Origin: RGIG7213 sp045544195
Lineage (GTDB): Bacteria; Bacillota; Clostridia; Oscillospirales; CAG-272
Reading direction: 5' to 3'
DNA length: 64,000 nt
Assembly: GCA_045544195.1 (NCBI GenBank)
Contig: JAZPYO010000031.1
Location: 42,199-106,198, forward strand
The notes beneath the pieces are model-generated. The model was not told the origin of the DNA. It saw only the letters and a program-made list of their open reading frames with translations, and searched no databases. Positions 23,802-33,139 of this stretch are shown in pieces. The translations under genes and the position numbers were made by a program. Positions within the stretch are counted from its first letter, which is position 1, and each line of letters opens with the position of its first letter.

Positions 23802-24865
23802 AACGCCCTCCGTGCTTTTAATATTTCTTTGGTAACGCTTACAAGCGTTTGTATATCCTCTTGTGTGCCTATTGAAATTCTCACGAAATTATTGATACGG
23901 GGTGTTGAAAAATGACGAACGAGAATTCCGTGAGCTTTTAATTCCTCATATAACTCTTTACCCGATATTCTGTTGTGAGATACGAAAATAAAGTTTGCCT
24001 TTGAATTTGTAATTTCAAAGCCGAGTGATTTATATTTGCCGATAAGATACTCTCTTGTACAGATGATCTTTTGGGCATTTTGCATATAATATCCGTCATT
24101 TCGTATTGCCTCGACTCCGCAAGCCTGAGTCATACGGTTAACATTGTAAGGATTTGTCGAATATTTTATTTTTTCAAGATCCTGTATTATTCTTTCGTTT
24201 GCAAAGCAAAAGCCAAGTCTGCCGCCCGCAAGGCTTCTCGACTTTGAAAATGTCATACAAACAACGATATTATCGTATTTTTTTACAAGCTCAACGGAGC
24301 TTTCTGCGCCGAAATCGACATATGCTTCATCTATAAGGACGATATTGTCCTTGTTTGATGATACGATCTGTTCTATTTCATTTTTCGAAAGGCAAATGCC
24401 CGTGGGAGCGTTAGGATTTGCAATTACGATATTTTTATTTATTCCGACGTAATCCTTATAGTCTATCGACAGATCGTCCTTAAGCGGTATTTCTTCGGCA
24501 TCCGATCCAAAGAGTTGCGCATATACAGGATAAAATCCGTAGCTTATCTGCGGATAAGCGACTGTTCTGCCGGAGCAGAATGCCATAAAGAAAAACTCGA
24601 GTATCTCGTCAGAGCCGTTGGAAACAAAAACGTTTTCATACTCTGTGCCGTATCGCTCTGCAAGAGCTTTTTTCAGCTCCTTTGCCTGAGGATCGGAATA
24701 CAGGTTAAGAAGCTCTGCCTGCTTTTTTGCCGCCATTATGACGTTTTCCGACGGCGGATACGGAGATTCATTCGTATTCAGCTTTATAAATTTCATTCCC
24801 TGCGGCTGCTCACCGGGGGTATACTCCTTTAAAGGAGCGTATTTATCACACAAAAAACGTGACAT
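23798..24865 (-). CDS. hisC: Histidinol-phosphate aminotransferase
   Basis: A fold-type I PLP aminotransferase of 355 residues. It has KLNTNESPYPPS near the start, VSNGSDEILEF, NPNAPTG, DEAYVDF and the PLP-lysine block MTFSKSRSLAGGRLGF; the C-terminal VRISIGTQED holds the phosphate-binding Arg. Operon position between hisD and hisB supports the histidinol-phosphate assignment over aromatic aminotransfer. Its ATG shares one base with the hisD stop. Confidence 0.95.
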   Translation of the reverse strand: MSRFLCDKYAPLKEYTPGEQPQGMKFIKLNTNESPYPPSENVIMAAKKQAELLNLYSDPQAKELKKALAERYGTEYENVFVSNGSDEILEFFFMAFCSGRTVAYPQISYGFYPVYAQLFGSDAEEIPLKDDLSIDYKDYVGINKNIVIANPNAPTGICLSKNEIEQIVSSNKDNIVLIDEAYVDFGAESSVELVKKYDNIVVCMTFSKSRSLAGGRLGFCFANERIIQDLEKIKYSTNPYNVNRMTQACGVEAIRNDGYYMQNAQKIICTREYLIGKYKSLGFEITNSKANFIFVSHNRISGKELYEELKAHGILVRHFSTPRINNFVRISIGTQEDIQTLVSVTKEILKARRAL

Positions 24866-26142
24866 TATTTCTTTTCCATCCTTTTTGTAACGGCACGGGC
24901 ATGTGCAGAAAGTCCTTCCTTTTCCGCGAAGTAGGCGATGCTTTCGCCCTCTGTCATAAGTGCCTGCTCAGAGTAGTAAATAAATTGAGTGGTCTTAACA
25001 AAATCATCGACCGATAAAGGCGAAGAAAATCTCGCCGTACCGCTCGTCGGCAGTGTGTGATTTGTTCCAGCAAAATAGTCTCCGACCGATTCCGGCGTGT
25101 TTCTTCCCAAAAATACAGAGCCTGCATTTTTCACAAGATCAAGAATTGCAAACGGATCGTCGACACACAATTCAAGATGCTCGGGAGCTATCATATTTGC
25201 TATCTGTACTGCCTTTTCTATACTCTCGGTTACGATTATTCTGCCGTGATCCTCGATTGAAGCTGCGGCGATCTCGTTTCTTGGAAGCTCGGCGATCTGT
25301 CTTTCAAGCTCGTTTTCTACCTTCTTTGCAAGGTCCATACTGTCTGTTATCAGAATTGCCGCCGCCAGCTTATCGTGCTCCGCCTGGGAAAGCATATCGG
25401 CAGCAACAAGCTCAGGGTCGGAATTTTTATCAGCAACAACGAGTATTTCGGACGGACCTGCGATCATATCAATATCGCATATACCTCTCACCTTTGCCTT
25501 TGCAGTAGCAACATAGATATTTCCGGGGCCTACTATCTTATCTACGGCAGGAACGCTTTCAGTTCCGTATGCCATAGCAGCGATAGCCTGAGCGCCGCCC
25601 ATTTTAAAGACCTTATCAACACCTGCTATATGAGCTGCTGCAAGTATAACGGACGGTATTTTTCCGTCGCTTTTCGGAGGTGTTGCCATTATTATCTGTC
25701 CAACGTTTGCCAGCTTTGCGGGAATACAGTTCATAAGAACGGTTGACGGATAGCTTGCCGTGCCGCCCGGAACGTACAGTCCGACTCTTGAAAGAGGTAT
25801 TACCTTCTGCCCCAGAACAACACCCTTGCGGCTGTTTGAAACAAAATCTCCTCTTATCTGACGCTTATGAAAATCCCGTATATTATCTGAAGCCTGCTTG
25901 ATTATCTGTATGAATTTTTCATCAACAGACTCCATAGCCTGCTGTATTTCCTCTTGCGATACCTCAACACAGTCAATATCAGCCTTATCGAACAGCTTTG
26001 CGTATTCAATTATCGCTTTATCTCCGTTTTCCTTTACGTTTGCAATAACCGCATCAACTGCGGGCGCAACATTGTCAGGCGCTTGTACTCTGCACAGGAT
26101 CTCTTCCTTGGTTACATTCTCCGAATTAAGTATCTTGATCAT
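24865..26142 (-). CDS. hisD: Histidinol dehydrogenase
   Basis: HisD oxidises histidinol to histidine in two NAD-dependent steps. The 425-residue enzyme carries VPGGTASYPSTVLMN, KMGGAQAIAAMAYGT, KIVGPGNIYVATAK, MIAGPSEILV and the zinc/catalytic block DMLSQAEHD, with EHLEL and the C-terminal GTNHTLPTSGTAR. Length matches the family (about 430). It overlaps hisG by 4 nt. Confidence 0.97.
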   Translation of the reverse strand: MIKILNSENVTKEEILCRVQAPDNVAPAVDAVIANVKENGDKAIIEYAKLFDKADIDCVEVSQEEIQQAMESVDEKFIQIIKQASDNIRDFHKRQIRGDFVSNSRKGVVLGQKVIPLSRVGLYVPGGTASYPSTVLMNCIPAKLANVGQIIMATPPKSDGKIPSVILAAAHIAGVDKVFKMGGAQAIAAMAYGTESVPAVDKIVGPGNIYVATAKAKVRGICDIDMIAGPSEILVVADKNSDPELVAADMLSQAEHDKLAAAILITDSMDLAKKVENELERQIAELPRNEIAAASIEDHGRIIVTESIEKAVQIANMIAPEHLELCVDDPFAILDLVKNAGSVFLGRNTPESVGDYFAGTNHTLPTSGTARFSSPLSVDDFVKTTQFIYYSEQALMTEGESIAYFAEKEGLSAHARAVTKRMEKK

Positions 26143-26771
26143 TTTCTCATTTCTCTCAGCTTTTCAAGAATTAAATTGATTTCTTCGTTTTTAAACTTAT
26201 AGCTTGATTTATTGGCAATGAAGCGCGCGGAGATATCCACTATATCCTCATACGGACGCAAGCCGTTTTCGGCAAGCGTCTTGCCCGTTTCGACAATATC
26301 AACGATAACATCCGATAAATTGAGTATGGGCGCAAGCTCTATTGAGCCGTTGAGCTTGATTATTTCGATCTCACGGCTTTTTGATGAGTAGTACGTTCTG
26401 GCGATGTTGGGAAACTTTGTTGCCACACGGAGCGTTCTTCCTCTGTCATCATAAAAGTCGTTTTTGGCGGCAACAGCCATACGGCATTTGCCCATTCCCA
26501 TATCAAAAAGCTCGTAAACATCAGGCTCATACTCAAGAAGTATATCTCTGCCCACAACGCCTATATCAGCCGCACCGTGCTCAACGTATACGGATACGTC
26601 CGTAGGCTTTACCCAGAAATACTTTATGCCGACCTGCTCGTTTTCAAATATGAGCTTTCGGTTATTTTTATCCTTTATTCCCTCACAGCCGTAGCCGAGA
26701 GACTCAAAAATATCGTAAACGCCTTCGCCAAGTCTGCCCTTGGGAAGTGCAACATTCAGCGTTTTACCCAT
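26139..26771 (-). CDS. hisG: ATP phosphoribosyltransferase, short catalytic form
   Basis: HisG starts histidine synthesis. At 210 residues it is the short form lacking the C-terminal regulatory domain, which needs HisZ; hisZ lies immediately upstream. Visible blocks are NVALPKGRLGEGVYDIF, VGIKYFWVKPTDVSVYVEHGAADIGVVGRD and the PRPP site DVIVDIVETGKTL. The ATG at 26771 has AGGTGAT at normal distance and overlaps the last codons of hisZ; a GTG at 26780 is less likely. Confidence 0.96.
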   Translation of the reverse strand: MGKTLNVALPKGRLGEGVYDIFESLGYGCEGIKDKNNRKLIFENEQVGIKYFWVKPTDVSVYVEHGAADIGVVGRDILLEYEPDVYELFDMGMGKCRMAVAAKNDFYDDRGRTLRVATKFPNIARTYYSSKSREIEIIKLNGSIELAPILNLSDVIVDIVETGKTLAENGLRPYEDIVDISARFIANKSSYKFKNEEINLILEKLREMRK

Positions 26772-27855
26772 TTGTATCACCTGCCATACAGATCGTTTTT
26801 TCGGCTCTTACCTTACCCGTTTGCTTCTGCACACGGACACTCTTACCCTCAGCTCTCAGCGACTCTGCCTTTGCATATACTGAGGATATATCGTCATTGT
26901 CCGAATAAAGCAGAAGAATATCAACATCATACTTTATGTCATCCTTCATGTATTTTTCTATTTCGCCGAGGTATACCGCAAAGCCTACAGCCTGTGCATT
27001 TTTACCCAGCTTTTCCATCAGCTTATCGTATCTGCCGCCTGAAATAACTACCTTTGGAACATTGTTTATATATCCCTTGAATATGAGACCGTTGTAATAA
27101 CCGTCATCGCTTACGTTCGAAAAATCAATAGTGTAATGACCGTCGCCGACAATTCCGTATATTTCGGAAAGCTGGCGGAGCGCTTCTGTCATTTTAGCAT
27201 TGACTGCATACTCCGATGCCTTTTCAAGCACAGCGCTGTAGCTGCCGCTGAGTGAGGGTATTCCTTTTATCAGCTTTGCAGATGCCGTCGGAATATCATA
27301 TTCATCGCACGCCTTATCAAGCTCGTGAGGAGCTTTTTTATTTATGGCAGATATTACTGCGGATTTTGCATCTGTACTGAGATTAAGTGCATCAAGCAGC
27401 CCTGTAACAAATCCCATATGCGATATTTCTATAATGTAATTATCATCAAGACACGCAAGACTCTTTTCTGCAAGAGAAAGCACCTCGCATATACCGTACA
27501 GGTCTACCTTGCCCATAAGTTCAAGACCTATCTGGGTTATTTCCGTATACTCCTTCGTTTCGCGTGAAAGTCTGTATACATTCTCGTTATAATATACCTT
27601 TGTCTGCTCTGCTTTTGTATAGTTTTTTGCTATCGACAAAGTAACATCAGGCTTTAATGCCAACAGCTTGCCGCCGATATCTGAAAATGTGATTATTCTG
27701 TCCGAGGGCAAAAAGCTCATATTCTCCGAATAAAGCGAATACTCCTCAAACTTACGCATTTTGTATTTTTCATATCCCGCGCTTTCGTAAAGCGACGAAA
27801 GGTCATAAAGCGCCTTTTCTGTGCGGCGCAATTTTCTTTTAAACTGTGTTTCCAT
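26764..27855 (-). CDS. hisZ: ATP phosphoribosyltransferase regulatory subunit
   Basis: HisZ is a histidyl-tRNA-synthetase-like protein that binds short HisG and makes it responsive to histidine. The 363-residue protein shows the class II core (FEEYSLYSEN, KLLALKPDVTLSIAKNY, VYRLSRETKEYTEITQIGLELMG) and GYINNVPKVVISGGRYDKLM, but no C-terminal anticodon-binding domain of normal length. The ATG at 27855 was chosen over a TTG at 27873. It is the first gene of the operon and is preceded by a leader with three hairpins and a long palindrome. Confidence 0.93.
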   Translation of the reverse strand: METQFKRKLRRTEKALYDLSSLYESAGYEKYKMRKFEEYSLYSENMSFLPSDRIITFSDIGGKLLALKPDVTLSIAKNYTKAEQTKVYYNENVYRLSRETKEYTEITQIGLELMGKVDLYGICEVLSLAEKSLACLDDNYIIEISHMGFVTGLLDALNLSTDAKSAVISAINKKAPHELDKACDEYDIPTASAKLIKGIPSLSGSYSAVLEKASEYAVNAKMTEALRQLSEIYGIVGDGHYTIDFSNVSDDGYYNGLIFKGYINNVPKVVISGGRYDKLMEKLGKNAQAVGFAVYLGEIEKYMKDDIKYDVDILLLYSDNDDISSVYAKAESLRAEGKSVRVQKQTGKVRAEKTICMAGDTNG

Positions 27856-27879
27856 ATTTCCGCTCTTTCTCAATTATTC

Positions 27880-27911
27880 GCACTGTGTGTGCATTACGGT
27901 ATAACGATACC
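27880..27911 (-). promoter_or_regulatory. Two small hairpins in the his operon leader
   Basis: GGTAT-cgtt-ATACC (27898-27911) and GCAC-tgtgt-GTGC (27880-27892) lie in series between the long palindrome and the hisZ start. No leader peptide rich in His codons and no T-box signature was seen. Confidence 0.35.
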
Positions 27912-27949
27912 ACACTTTATCGCTTTATTCAAGTAAAGCGATAAAGTGT
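27912..27949. promoter_or_regulatory. Long palindrome upstream of hisZ, probable operator
   Basis: Arms 27912-27927 and 27934-27949 are perfectly complementary over 16 bp around a 6-nt centre (half-site ACTTTATCGCTTTA). There is no T tract on the - strand, so it is not a normal terminator for the preceding PIG-L gene. A weak promoter (TTGAAT, 17 bp, TATCGT) overlaps it on the - strand. It is a good candidate operator of the his operon; the regulator is unknown. Confidence 0.55.
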
Positions 27950-27960
27950 TTACATTTATT

Positions 27961-29424
27961 TTACTTTTTGCCGTAAACCTTTCTCAGCGCAATGATCGCA
28001 GTTATTATGATAAGTATTGCAAAAACAGAAACGCATATAATATCGCTCATTACTCTCTGCTTTTTTTCGTCCTCATCCTCATCGGGAAAGGTCGGGTGGG
28101 TACTGTCTGTATCCGTGTTTGAAGAGGTGTCTGCGGCGCTTGGGCTTTTATCTGTGCTTTCTTCGGCATCCTGTACCGTTGTTTGCTCCGTTACATCAGC
28201 GCCTGTTGCAGCATCATCTTCAACGGTTTCAGGGACTGTTGTCTGCTCATCTCCCGTTTCGGACGGAGATGCCGAATCATCTTCAAAAACAACATTTTCA
28301 AAGAAATCGTCACCCTTTACATCAAATCCGACAGTCGAACGGTACAAGCCGAAAAATCTACAGCTGCATCTGCCGTTCTTTATTACCGCAAGATCGTATT
28401 TAAGCTGAGATTCATGGCACGCAAAGCCTTCCTTTGCCATTTCAAAGCCTGTTTTGCCGTCAAATCTGTCAAGGGGCTTATCCCATTCCATGCAGATCTG
28501 GTTTTCCTCATAGTTATGAAGATACGTTTTAGGAACGTCCCATGTGCCGTATTTCCGTGCTGAATCCGGGTATTGCATATCATCCATTGATATCTGCACC
28601 GCCTCAGTAACGAGAAGAGCCGACAGCATATGCGCCCCATGTCCGTATTCGCCCTGCAGATCATGAGCCAAAACCACATACGGCTTGAATCGGCGTATAA
28701 GCTCAACTATATACCCTCTCATTTCATCAGAATCGTATATATCGCGGGCAGTTTCCAATGAATCCGTATATTTATCCTTGAATTCCGATATCACGGGGTA
28801 TGAGGTTATACCGACTGTCCACAAGCCGTTCAAAAGCTCGTGGGTACGGACCGGCTCACCCCAGTGATTTGTTATGTATGCCACCTGCACGCGCATTCCA
28901 AGCTCTGCGCCGTAGTACGGCATCGTACCGCCAAAATACAAGTGATCGTCATCGGAGTGAGTGGGAAGCATAAGAAGATCTGCTCTTTCGTGAGGGGGCG
29001 ACCATATCTGAACGTCAGACGGTATATCGCCCTGTGAAAACACTCTTACATCGCACAGTATTTCGTCTTTCGGCACGTTAATTACAACGTACGAGCATTC
29101 CTTATCAAGAACTATGAACTCATGAATAAATCCGTTCTTGCCGCATTCACGCGCTGTTTGCTCCTCATCAAGACGCCATACGCCGACGGGATTATCCCAT
29201 ATAACGTACAAATATGCTATCTTGTCATTTTCAGACTCTATTCTGACAGTTCCATCTTCGTCAAATGTGACCTTCGTTTTATGGCTTCCGTCGTTCAGTC
29301 TGTGTGCTTTTCCCGCACTTGACTCAAATACGCAATCCTCTGTTATCTCCGCACAGTAAGCTGTTAAAGACAAAGCAGCAAAAAAGCATGTGAGCACAAA
29401 TGCAAATATAATTAATTTTTTCAT
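27961..29424 (-). CDS. Exported, membrane-anchored PIG-L family deacetylase
   Basis: A 487-residue protein with a signal peptide (hydrophobic core to about residue 25, TAYCAE), a beta-rich N-terminal part, a PIG-L/LmbE zinc deacetylase domain (about 145-370) with the metal motif LPTHSDDDHLYFGG and the later VLAHDLQGEYGHGAH, then a Thr/Ser/Glu-rich linker and a C-terminal hydrophobic helix ending in a basic tail (RKVYGKK). It likely removes N-acyl groups from a surface sugar. The ATG overlaps the stop of the upstream gene as ATGA. Confidence 0.85.
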   Translation of the reverse strand: MKKLIIFAFVLTCFFAALSLTAYCAEITEDCVFESSAGKAHRLNDGSHKTKVTFDEDGTVRIESENDKIAYLYVIWDNPVGVWRLDEEQTARECGKNGFIHEFIVLDKECSYVVINVPKDEILCDVRVFSQGDIPSDVQIWSPPHERADLLMLPTHSDDDHLYFGGTMPYYGAELGMRVQVAYITNHWGEPVRTHELLNGLWTVGITSYPVISEFKDKYTDSLETARDIYDSDEMRGYIVELIRRFKPYVVLAHDLQGEYGHGAHMLSALLVTEAVQISMDDMQYPDSARKYGTWDVPKTYLHNYEENQICMEWDKPLDRFDGKTGFEMAKEGFACHESQLKYDLAVIKNGRCSCRFFGLYRSTVGFDVKGDDFFENVVFEDDSASPSETGDEQTTVPETVEDDAATGADVTEQTTVQDAEESTDKSPSAADTSSNTDTDSTHPTFPDEDEDEKKQRVMSDIICVSVFAILIIITAIIALRKVYGKK

Positions 29425-30605
29425 ACTGTAAGAATTTCCGCAGCGAGCCATTTGCCGTCGCTTTCAACAACGAGCATCTCGATGGATACTGCAACCTCCT
29501 TGCGAACTTTTCCGCCTCTGTAAAGCTGTTGCGTGTACGATGCAACCGCCGAAATACATCCGTCGCCGTATTTTTGCACGTTTGTAAACGTAACCTCAGT
29601 ATTTACTATCTTATCGTGCTCGTCATACCATCTGTTATCAAAGCTGCCGAGTCTTACAGACAGTGGCGATTTACGGAGAACTCTCTTTGTAACGGCATCA
29701 AGATCTATATCGCCTGCAATATATTCGCCGTAGCTTGTGGCAATATCTGAAAATGCATCCTTTTCGCTGCTTGTAAGCGTATATTCGGGATACATAAAAT
29801 TCCCGTTTTCATCGCATCTGAGAGTCTCACCGTTAAGTGTTGCCGTGAGCTTAGGCGGCGCGATAAGTCCCTTTACCGTATAGGTGCGTGTGTTGTATAC
29901 GTCTATTGCACCGTCAAGCGACTGCATTATATCGCAGATCTCAAGATCTCCCTTTTCCACCTCAAAGCCGTTAGCTTCAACGATAGCACCCTCAGGGGCT
30001 TTTACCGTATAGTCTTTTACAGGGAAAAGACTCTTGCACTCACCTATCTTCCATGTGGGAATGCCGTATTTGTCGTCCTTGCCGTCAATAACAAACGTAA
30101 AGGCTGCCACTCTGTCATCAGCACAGAAAAATTCGCATATATAGCTGTCACCGTTTGATGTAACCGTATGTCTTACGTTATTTTTGTCATATGCGGAATT
30201 AATATATTCGGATACAGACTCCTTCGTTTCCTTTCCCGTAATGAATCCGTCAATACCGAAAAAATACGAAAAGCCCTCCGACCTTATACTGTCCTCGATC
30301 GTGCTTGCAAATACGCCCGGACTTTGTGCGTATGAACGCTCGTAATATCCCATTGCATGCTTGCGTGATGACGAAATCCCGTCAAGCACCTTTACACAGC
30401 TGTCTATTTTATATATAGCATCCTGATAATTTCCCTCTTGCTCAAGGGCTTTTATGTAATCGGCCTTTTGCTGCTCCTTGATCTGTGCATTTTTTTCATA
30501 GCTGTTCAGCCAGCCGAAAAGCACTATCAAAAATATAAGTCCCGCAATCAGAATACCGCCGAAAACGTATATAAATATTCTCCAAAAAGAATTCAATTTT
30601 TTCAT
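29421..30605 (-). CDS. Membrane-anchored extracellular protein, unknown function
   Basis: A 394-residue protein with one N-terminal transmembrane helix (IFIYVFGGILIAGLIFLIVLF, about 10-30), a helical segment of repeat-like character (KALEQEGNYQDAIYKIDSC) and a large beta-rich C-terminal part with an internal ETLRCDENGNFMYPEYTLTSSEKDAF-like region. No family recognised. It sits between an NAGPA-type glycosidase gene and a PIG-L deacetylase gene on one strand, with ATGA overlap to the latter, so all three probably act together outside the membrane. Confidence 0.8.
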   Translation of the reverse strand: MKKLNSFWRIFIYVFGGILIAGLIFLIVLFGWLNSYEKNAQIKEQQKADYIKALEQEGNYQDAIYKIDSCVKVLDGISSSRKHAMGYYERSYAQSPGVFASTIEDSIRSEGFSYFFGIDGFITGKETKESVSEYINSAYDKNNVRHTVTSNGDSYICEFFCADDRVAAFTFVIDGKDDKYGIPTWKIGECKSLFPVKDYTVKAPEGAIVEANGFEVEKGDLEICDIMQSLDGAIDVYNTRTYTVKGLIAPPKLTATLNGETLRCDENGNFMYPEYTLTSSEKDAFSDIATSYGEYIAGDIDLDAVTKRVLRKSPLSVRLGSFDNRWYDEHDKIVNTEVTFTNVQKYGDGCISAVASYTQQLYRGGKVRKEVAVSIEMLVVESDGKWLAAEILTV

Positions 30606-30636
30606 TTATGCTCCGTTCCGATCTTACAGCGAAAGA

Positions 30637-31692
30637 TCACTTTCTTACGAGTATTCCCGTCGGGATCGTTCTGAGGTAATATGAAGCGTTGTTGATATAA
30701 CCGCCCTGATAATACATACAAGTCGAATTTCCGCCGTCAAGGTTTGCGGCGTTTACCGCGCCGTATGACAGCATCACCTCTATTATATCGCCGTAATTCG
30801 CGCCAAGACTGGAAGGCTGTCTGCCGTCGATAACAAGCAGAAGCACCGCGCCGTCCCTGCGCTGACCTATTGCAGTTCTCGGGTTAAGACCGCCGCCGCT
30901 TCCCGATATTGCGGACGCCTTTCCGTCCTTTATCAGAACGGGGCCGAAGCTCACGGCATCTCTCACACCCTGCGCGACTGCCGCCTCGGGAGTCATTTTT
31001 CCGACGACAAGAATATTATCGTTCGTAAATCCGATAAGGTTTGATTTCACACCCGTCTCTCCCCACAAAAGCTCACCTTCCGAAATCACTATACCCGTGG
31101 GAATACCGCCCGTGCCGACACCGCCCGGATCTGAAAATCCGCCGCCGTTTATACCGACCTCGGCATCGTATTTCTTTACAAGCTCAGAAACGGTCTTTCC
31201 GTCCTTGCCCTCGCCGTAATCACCGCTGACACCGACAAAAACTCTTGACGGATCCTTTACTACCATCATTTTGCCTATATACGTTGCGCCCTTGACGTCA
31301 TACACCTGTATTGCGTCTTCTGCTTCTTCTTTGTTCGTTGAGGAATTTTCAAAATCCTTGATATCTATGTAACTGCCGAACGGGGTATCCTTGTCAGTCT
31401 TTATTGCATTAAAATTCGCATCAGGCTCGATACGTATCAAGGAAGAATTGGTAACACCGTCGTCTTCCTCAACGTTATTATTCTTAACTATTTCCGCCAG
31501 CTTTTCATCGGTGAAAAACCAGGTCGCAAGAAATTTTGCCGCACTCGTTTCAAGGACGGTGTTGACAAAAAGGCCTCTTGCCGCAGGAGACGGACCGTAA
31601 TTTATCATAGCAACCGCACTGAAAAATATAATAACAATACATAAAAGCGAAGCTGCAAAGCAAATGCCGATTCTGGCAAATATCTTTTTCAC
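30637..31692 (-). CDS. Membrane-anchored phosphodiester glycosidase (NAGPA domain)
   Basis: A 351-residue protein with an N-terminal membrane anchor (about 8-32) and, from about residue 130, a phosphodiester glycosidase/NAGPA domain: VGINGGGFSDPGG, GIVISEGEL, VSFGPVLIKDG, LNPRTAIGQRRDGAVLLLVIDGRQ and the closing AANLDGGNSTCMYY. In this family the enzyme uncovers sugars from phosphodiester linkages, as in teichoic-acid-like polymers. It is the first gene of a three-gene unit with the PIG-L deacetylase. GAAAGGA precedes the start. Confidence 0.88.
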   Translation of the reverse strand: MKKIFARIGICFAASLLCIVIIFFSAVAMINYGPSPAARGLFVNTVLETSAAKFLATWFFTDEKLAEIVKNNNVEEDDGVTNSSLIRIEPDANFNAIKTDKDTPFGSYIDIKDFENSSTNKEEAEDAIQVYDVKGATYIGKMMVVKDPSRVFVGVSGDYGEGKDGKTVSELVKKYDAEVGINGGGFSDPGGVGTGGIPTGIVISEGELLWGETGVKSNLIGFTNDNILVVGKMTPEAAVAQGVRDAVSFGPVLIKDGKASAISGSGGGLNPRTAIGQRRDGAVLLLVIDGRQPSSLGANYGDIIEVMLSYGAVNAANLDGGNSTCMYYQGGYINNASYYLRTIPTGILVRK

Positions 31693-31902
31693 ATCTGTAT
31701 CCTTTCAAAATCATCTTATCGGTCGATTTTATCATATAAATTATTAATATTTCTACTTGTAATAATATAATAATTATTATATATAATATTTTGCAAAATT
31801 TTGCAAACAGACAACTGCCGTATGGAAATTCTATTTATATAACGGATTCTGAAGTCAATGTCGTTTCAGGATAACAATTCATAAAACAGCACATAAATAT
31901 AA

Positions 31903-31941
31903 GTATGCACCCCAAAAGTTAATAACCCCCGGGGTGCATAC
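31903..31941 (-). terminator. Terminator of the corA gene
   Basis: An 11-bp perfect stem on the - strand (GTATGCACCCC 31941-31931 with 31913-31903) followed by TTATATTTATG. The remainder of 31693-31902 is very AT-rich, with a repeated TTTTGCAAAA motif near 31795-31806, and probably holds the promoter of the NAGPA gene. Confidence 0.65.
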
Positions 31942-31957
31942 CGCTTTATCATATTGC

Positions 31958-32893
31958 TCAAAGCATTTTCTTTTTTATGAGAATGATAGCAGCCACAGCC
32001 GTTATCAATGCCGAAACCCCAAGCGGCAGCCAGAAGTTTTCCGCAAGAGGTATTCCGTCCATACCGATATTCATACCGTAAAATCCGCTTATCATTGTAG
32101 GGATAGCAAGCAATATCGTAACTGATGTGAGCTTTTTCATCGTAACATTCAGGTTGTTTGAAATTACCGACGAAAACGTTTCTATCGTTCCTGAAAGGAC
32201 GGATGCAAACGTATCAGCCATTTCCCGCGCCTGACGGAACTCGATGATAACATCCTCCAAAAGCTCCTCATCCTCCGCGTAAAGCTTCAGTATTCTTCCT
32301 CTTTCGATCTTTGAAAGAGTCATCTCGATATTTTTCAATGATGTGGAGATATATACAAGAGATTTCTGAAGATCAAGGAGCTGTACAAGCTCGTTGTTAG
32401 TTGTTGCCTTATACAGTCTTTTCTCTATAAAATCCGTTATTTTATCTATTTGCTTAAGATACTGCAGATAACGTGTCGATGTTTGCATAAGTATCTGCAA
32501 TATCATACGTGTACGAAGAGTCGTATTGACGTTCTTTATAAATCCGTTTGCGAAATCAGCCAGAACGGTATTTTCAGTAAGACATACCGTTATAAAATAA
32601 TTCTTTGTCGAAATAACGCCGACAGGGATAGTTGAATACGTTACTACGTTATTTTCATCCTTTGACGCTATAGGCGTGTCAAAGACCACAAGCGTTACAC
32701 CCTCATCAAGCTCGATTCTTGCTCTTTCCTCTTCATCAAGCGCCGCTTTAAGAACGTCAGATTCTATTCCTGTTTTTTCAGCGATCTCGCCTATTTCGGC
32801 ATCTGTCGGAGCAACTGCGTATATCCAGCAGCCCTGCTCCAGAGTGTCGCTTTTGTAAAGCGTATTTTCCGTTGACATGTAATATGTTATCAT
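31958..32893 (-). CDS. corA: CorA-family divalent cation transporter
   Basis: A 311-residue transporter. A long soluble N-terminal part with coiled helices (about 1-245) leads to two C-terminal transmembrane helices; the first ends in the ion-selectivity motif YGMN (FYGMNIG, about 272-278), and the protein ends in basic KKKML. Likely imports Mg2+ or Co2+ into the cytoplasm; some CorA-like proteins export. GAAAGGA nine bases before the ATG at 32893 decides the start; an ATG 12 codons upstream lacks one. Monocistronic, with a terminator on each side. Confidence 0.92.
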   Translation of the reverse strand: MITYYMSTENTLYKSDTLEQGCWIYAVAPTDAEIGEIAEKTGIESDVLKAALDEEERARIELDEGVTLVVFDTPIASKDENNVVTYSTIPVGVISTKNYFITVCLTENTVLADFANGFIKNVNTTLRTRMILQILMQTSTRYLQYLKQIDKITDFIEKRLYKATTNNELVQLLDLQKSLVYISTSLKNIEMTLSKIERGRILKLYAEDEELLEDVIIEFRQAREMADTFASVLSGTIETFSSVISNNLNVTMKKLTSVTILLAIPTMISGFYGMNIGMDGIPLAENFWLPLGVSALITAVAAIILIKKKML

Positions 32894-33043
32894 AATAAAG
32901 CATCCTTTCTTTGCAGAAGGCTTCATCAAGACGCAAAAAAGGCGTTTACCTTTTTGTTCAAGCGTAATAACAAAGCCCTGAATTTACAGCTATGTTTATT
33001 ATGTAATCAAACAAAACGGCAAACGTCCTTTATCAAACGGCGC

Positions 33044-33068
33044 AAAACCGCACTTTAGGTGCGGTTTT
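33044..33068. terminator. Terminator downstream of ftsZ
   Basis: A 10-bp stem (AAAACCGCAC 33044-33053 with 33059-33068), loop TTTAG, with T-rich sequence on both sides. It closes the dcw cluster on the - strand. Confidence 0.75.
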
Positions 33069-33139
33069 TATTGCTGTGTACGAAAAAAGGAAGCGGACCG
33101 ATCTGCTTTTATACATAATCGACTACTGTCAGTTGACAA
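33068..33139 (-). CDS. Possible 23-residue ORF behind ftsZ
   Basis: On the - strand a very strong ribosome-binding site (AAAGGAGG, core 33149-33154) sits 9 nt before a TTG that opens a 23-codon frame (MSTDSSRLCIKADRS and a short tail) whose TAA abuts the terminator hairpin. The strength of the site is unusual for an intergenic stretch, but the product has no recognisable character and codon evidence is impossible at this size. Confidence 0.25.
   Translation of the reverse strand: MSTDSSRLCIKADRSASFFRTQQ

Noticed and set aside
27912..27949. Terminator of the PIG-L gene
   Set aside because: The stem is strong but no T tract follows on the - strand, and it overlaps a candidate promoter for hisZ.
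27856..27960. T-box or His leader peptide before hisZ
   Set aside because: No specifier-loop or TGGNACCGCG-type T-box sequence and no run of His codons was found.
32894..33043. Magnesium (M-box) riboswitch before corA
   Set aside because: The conserved M-box core was not recognised in the 150 nt leader region.
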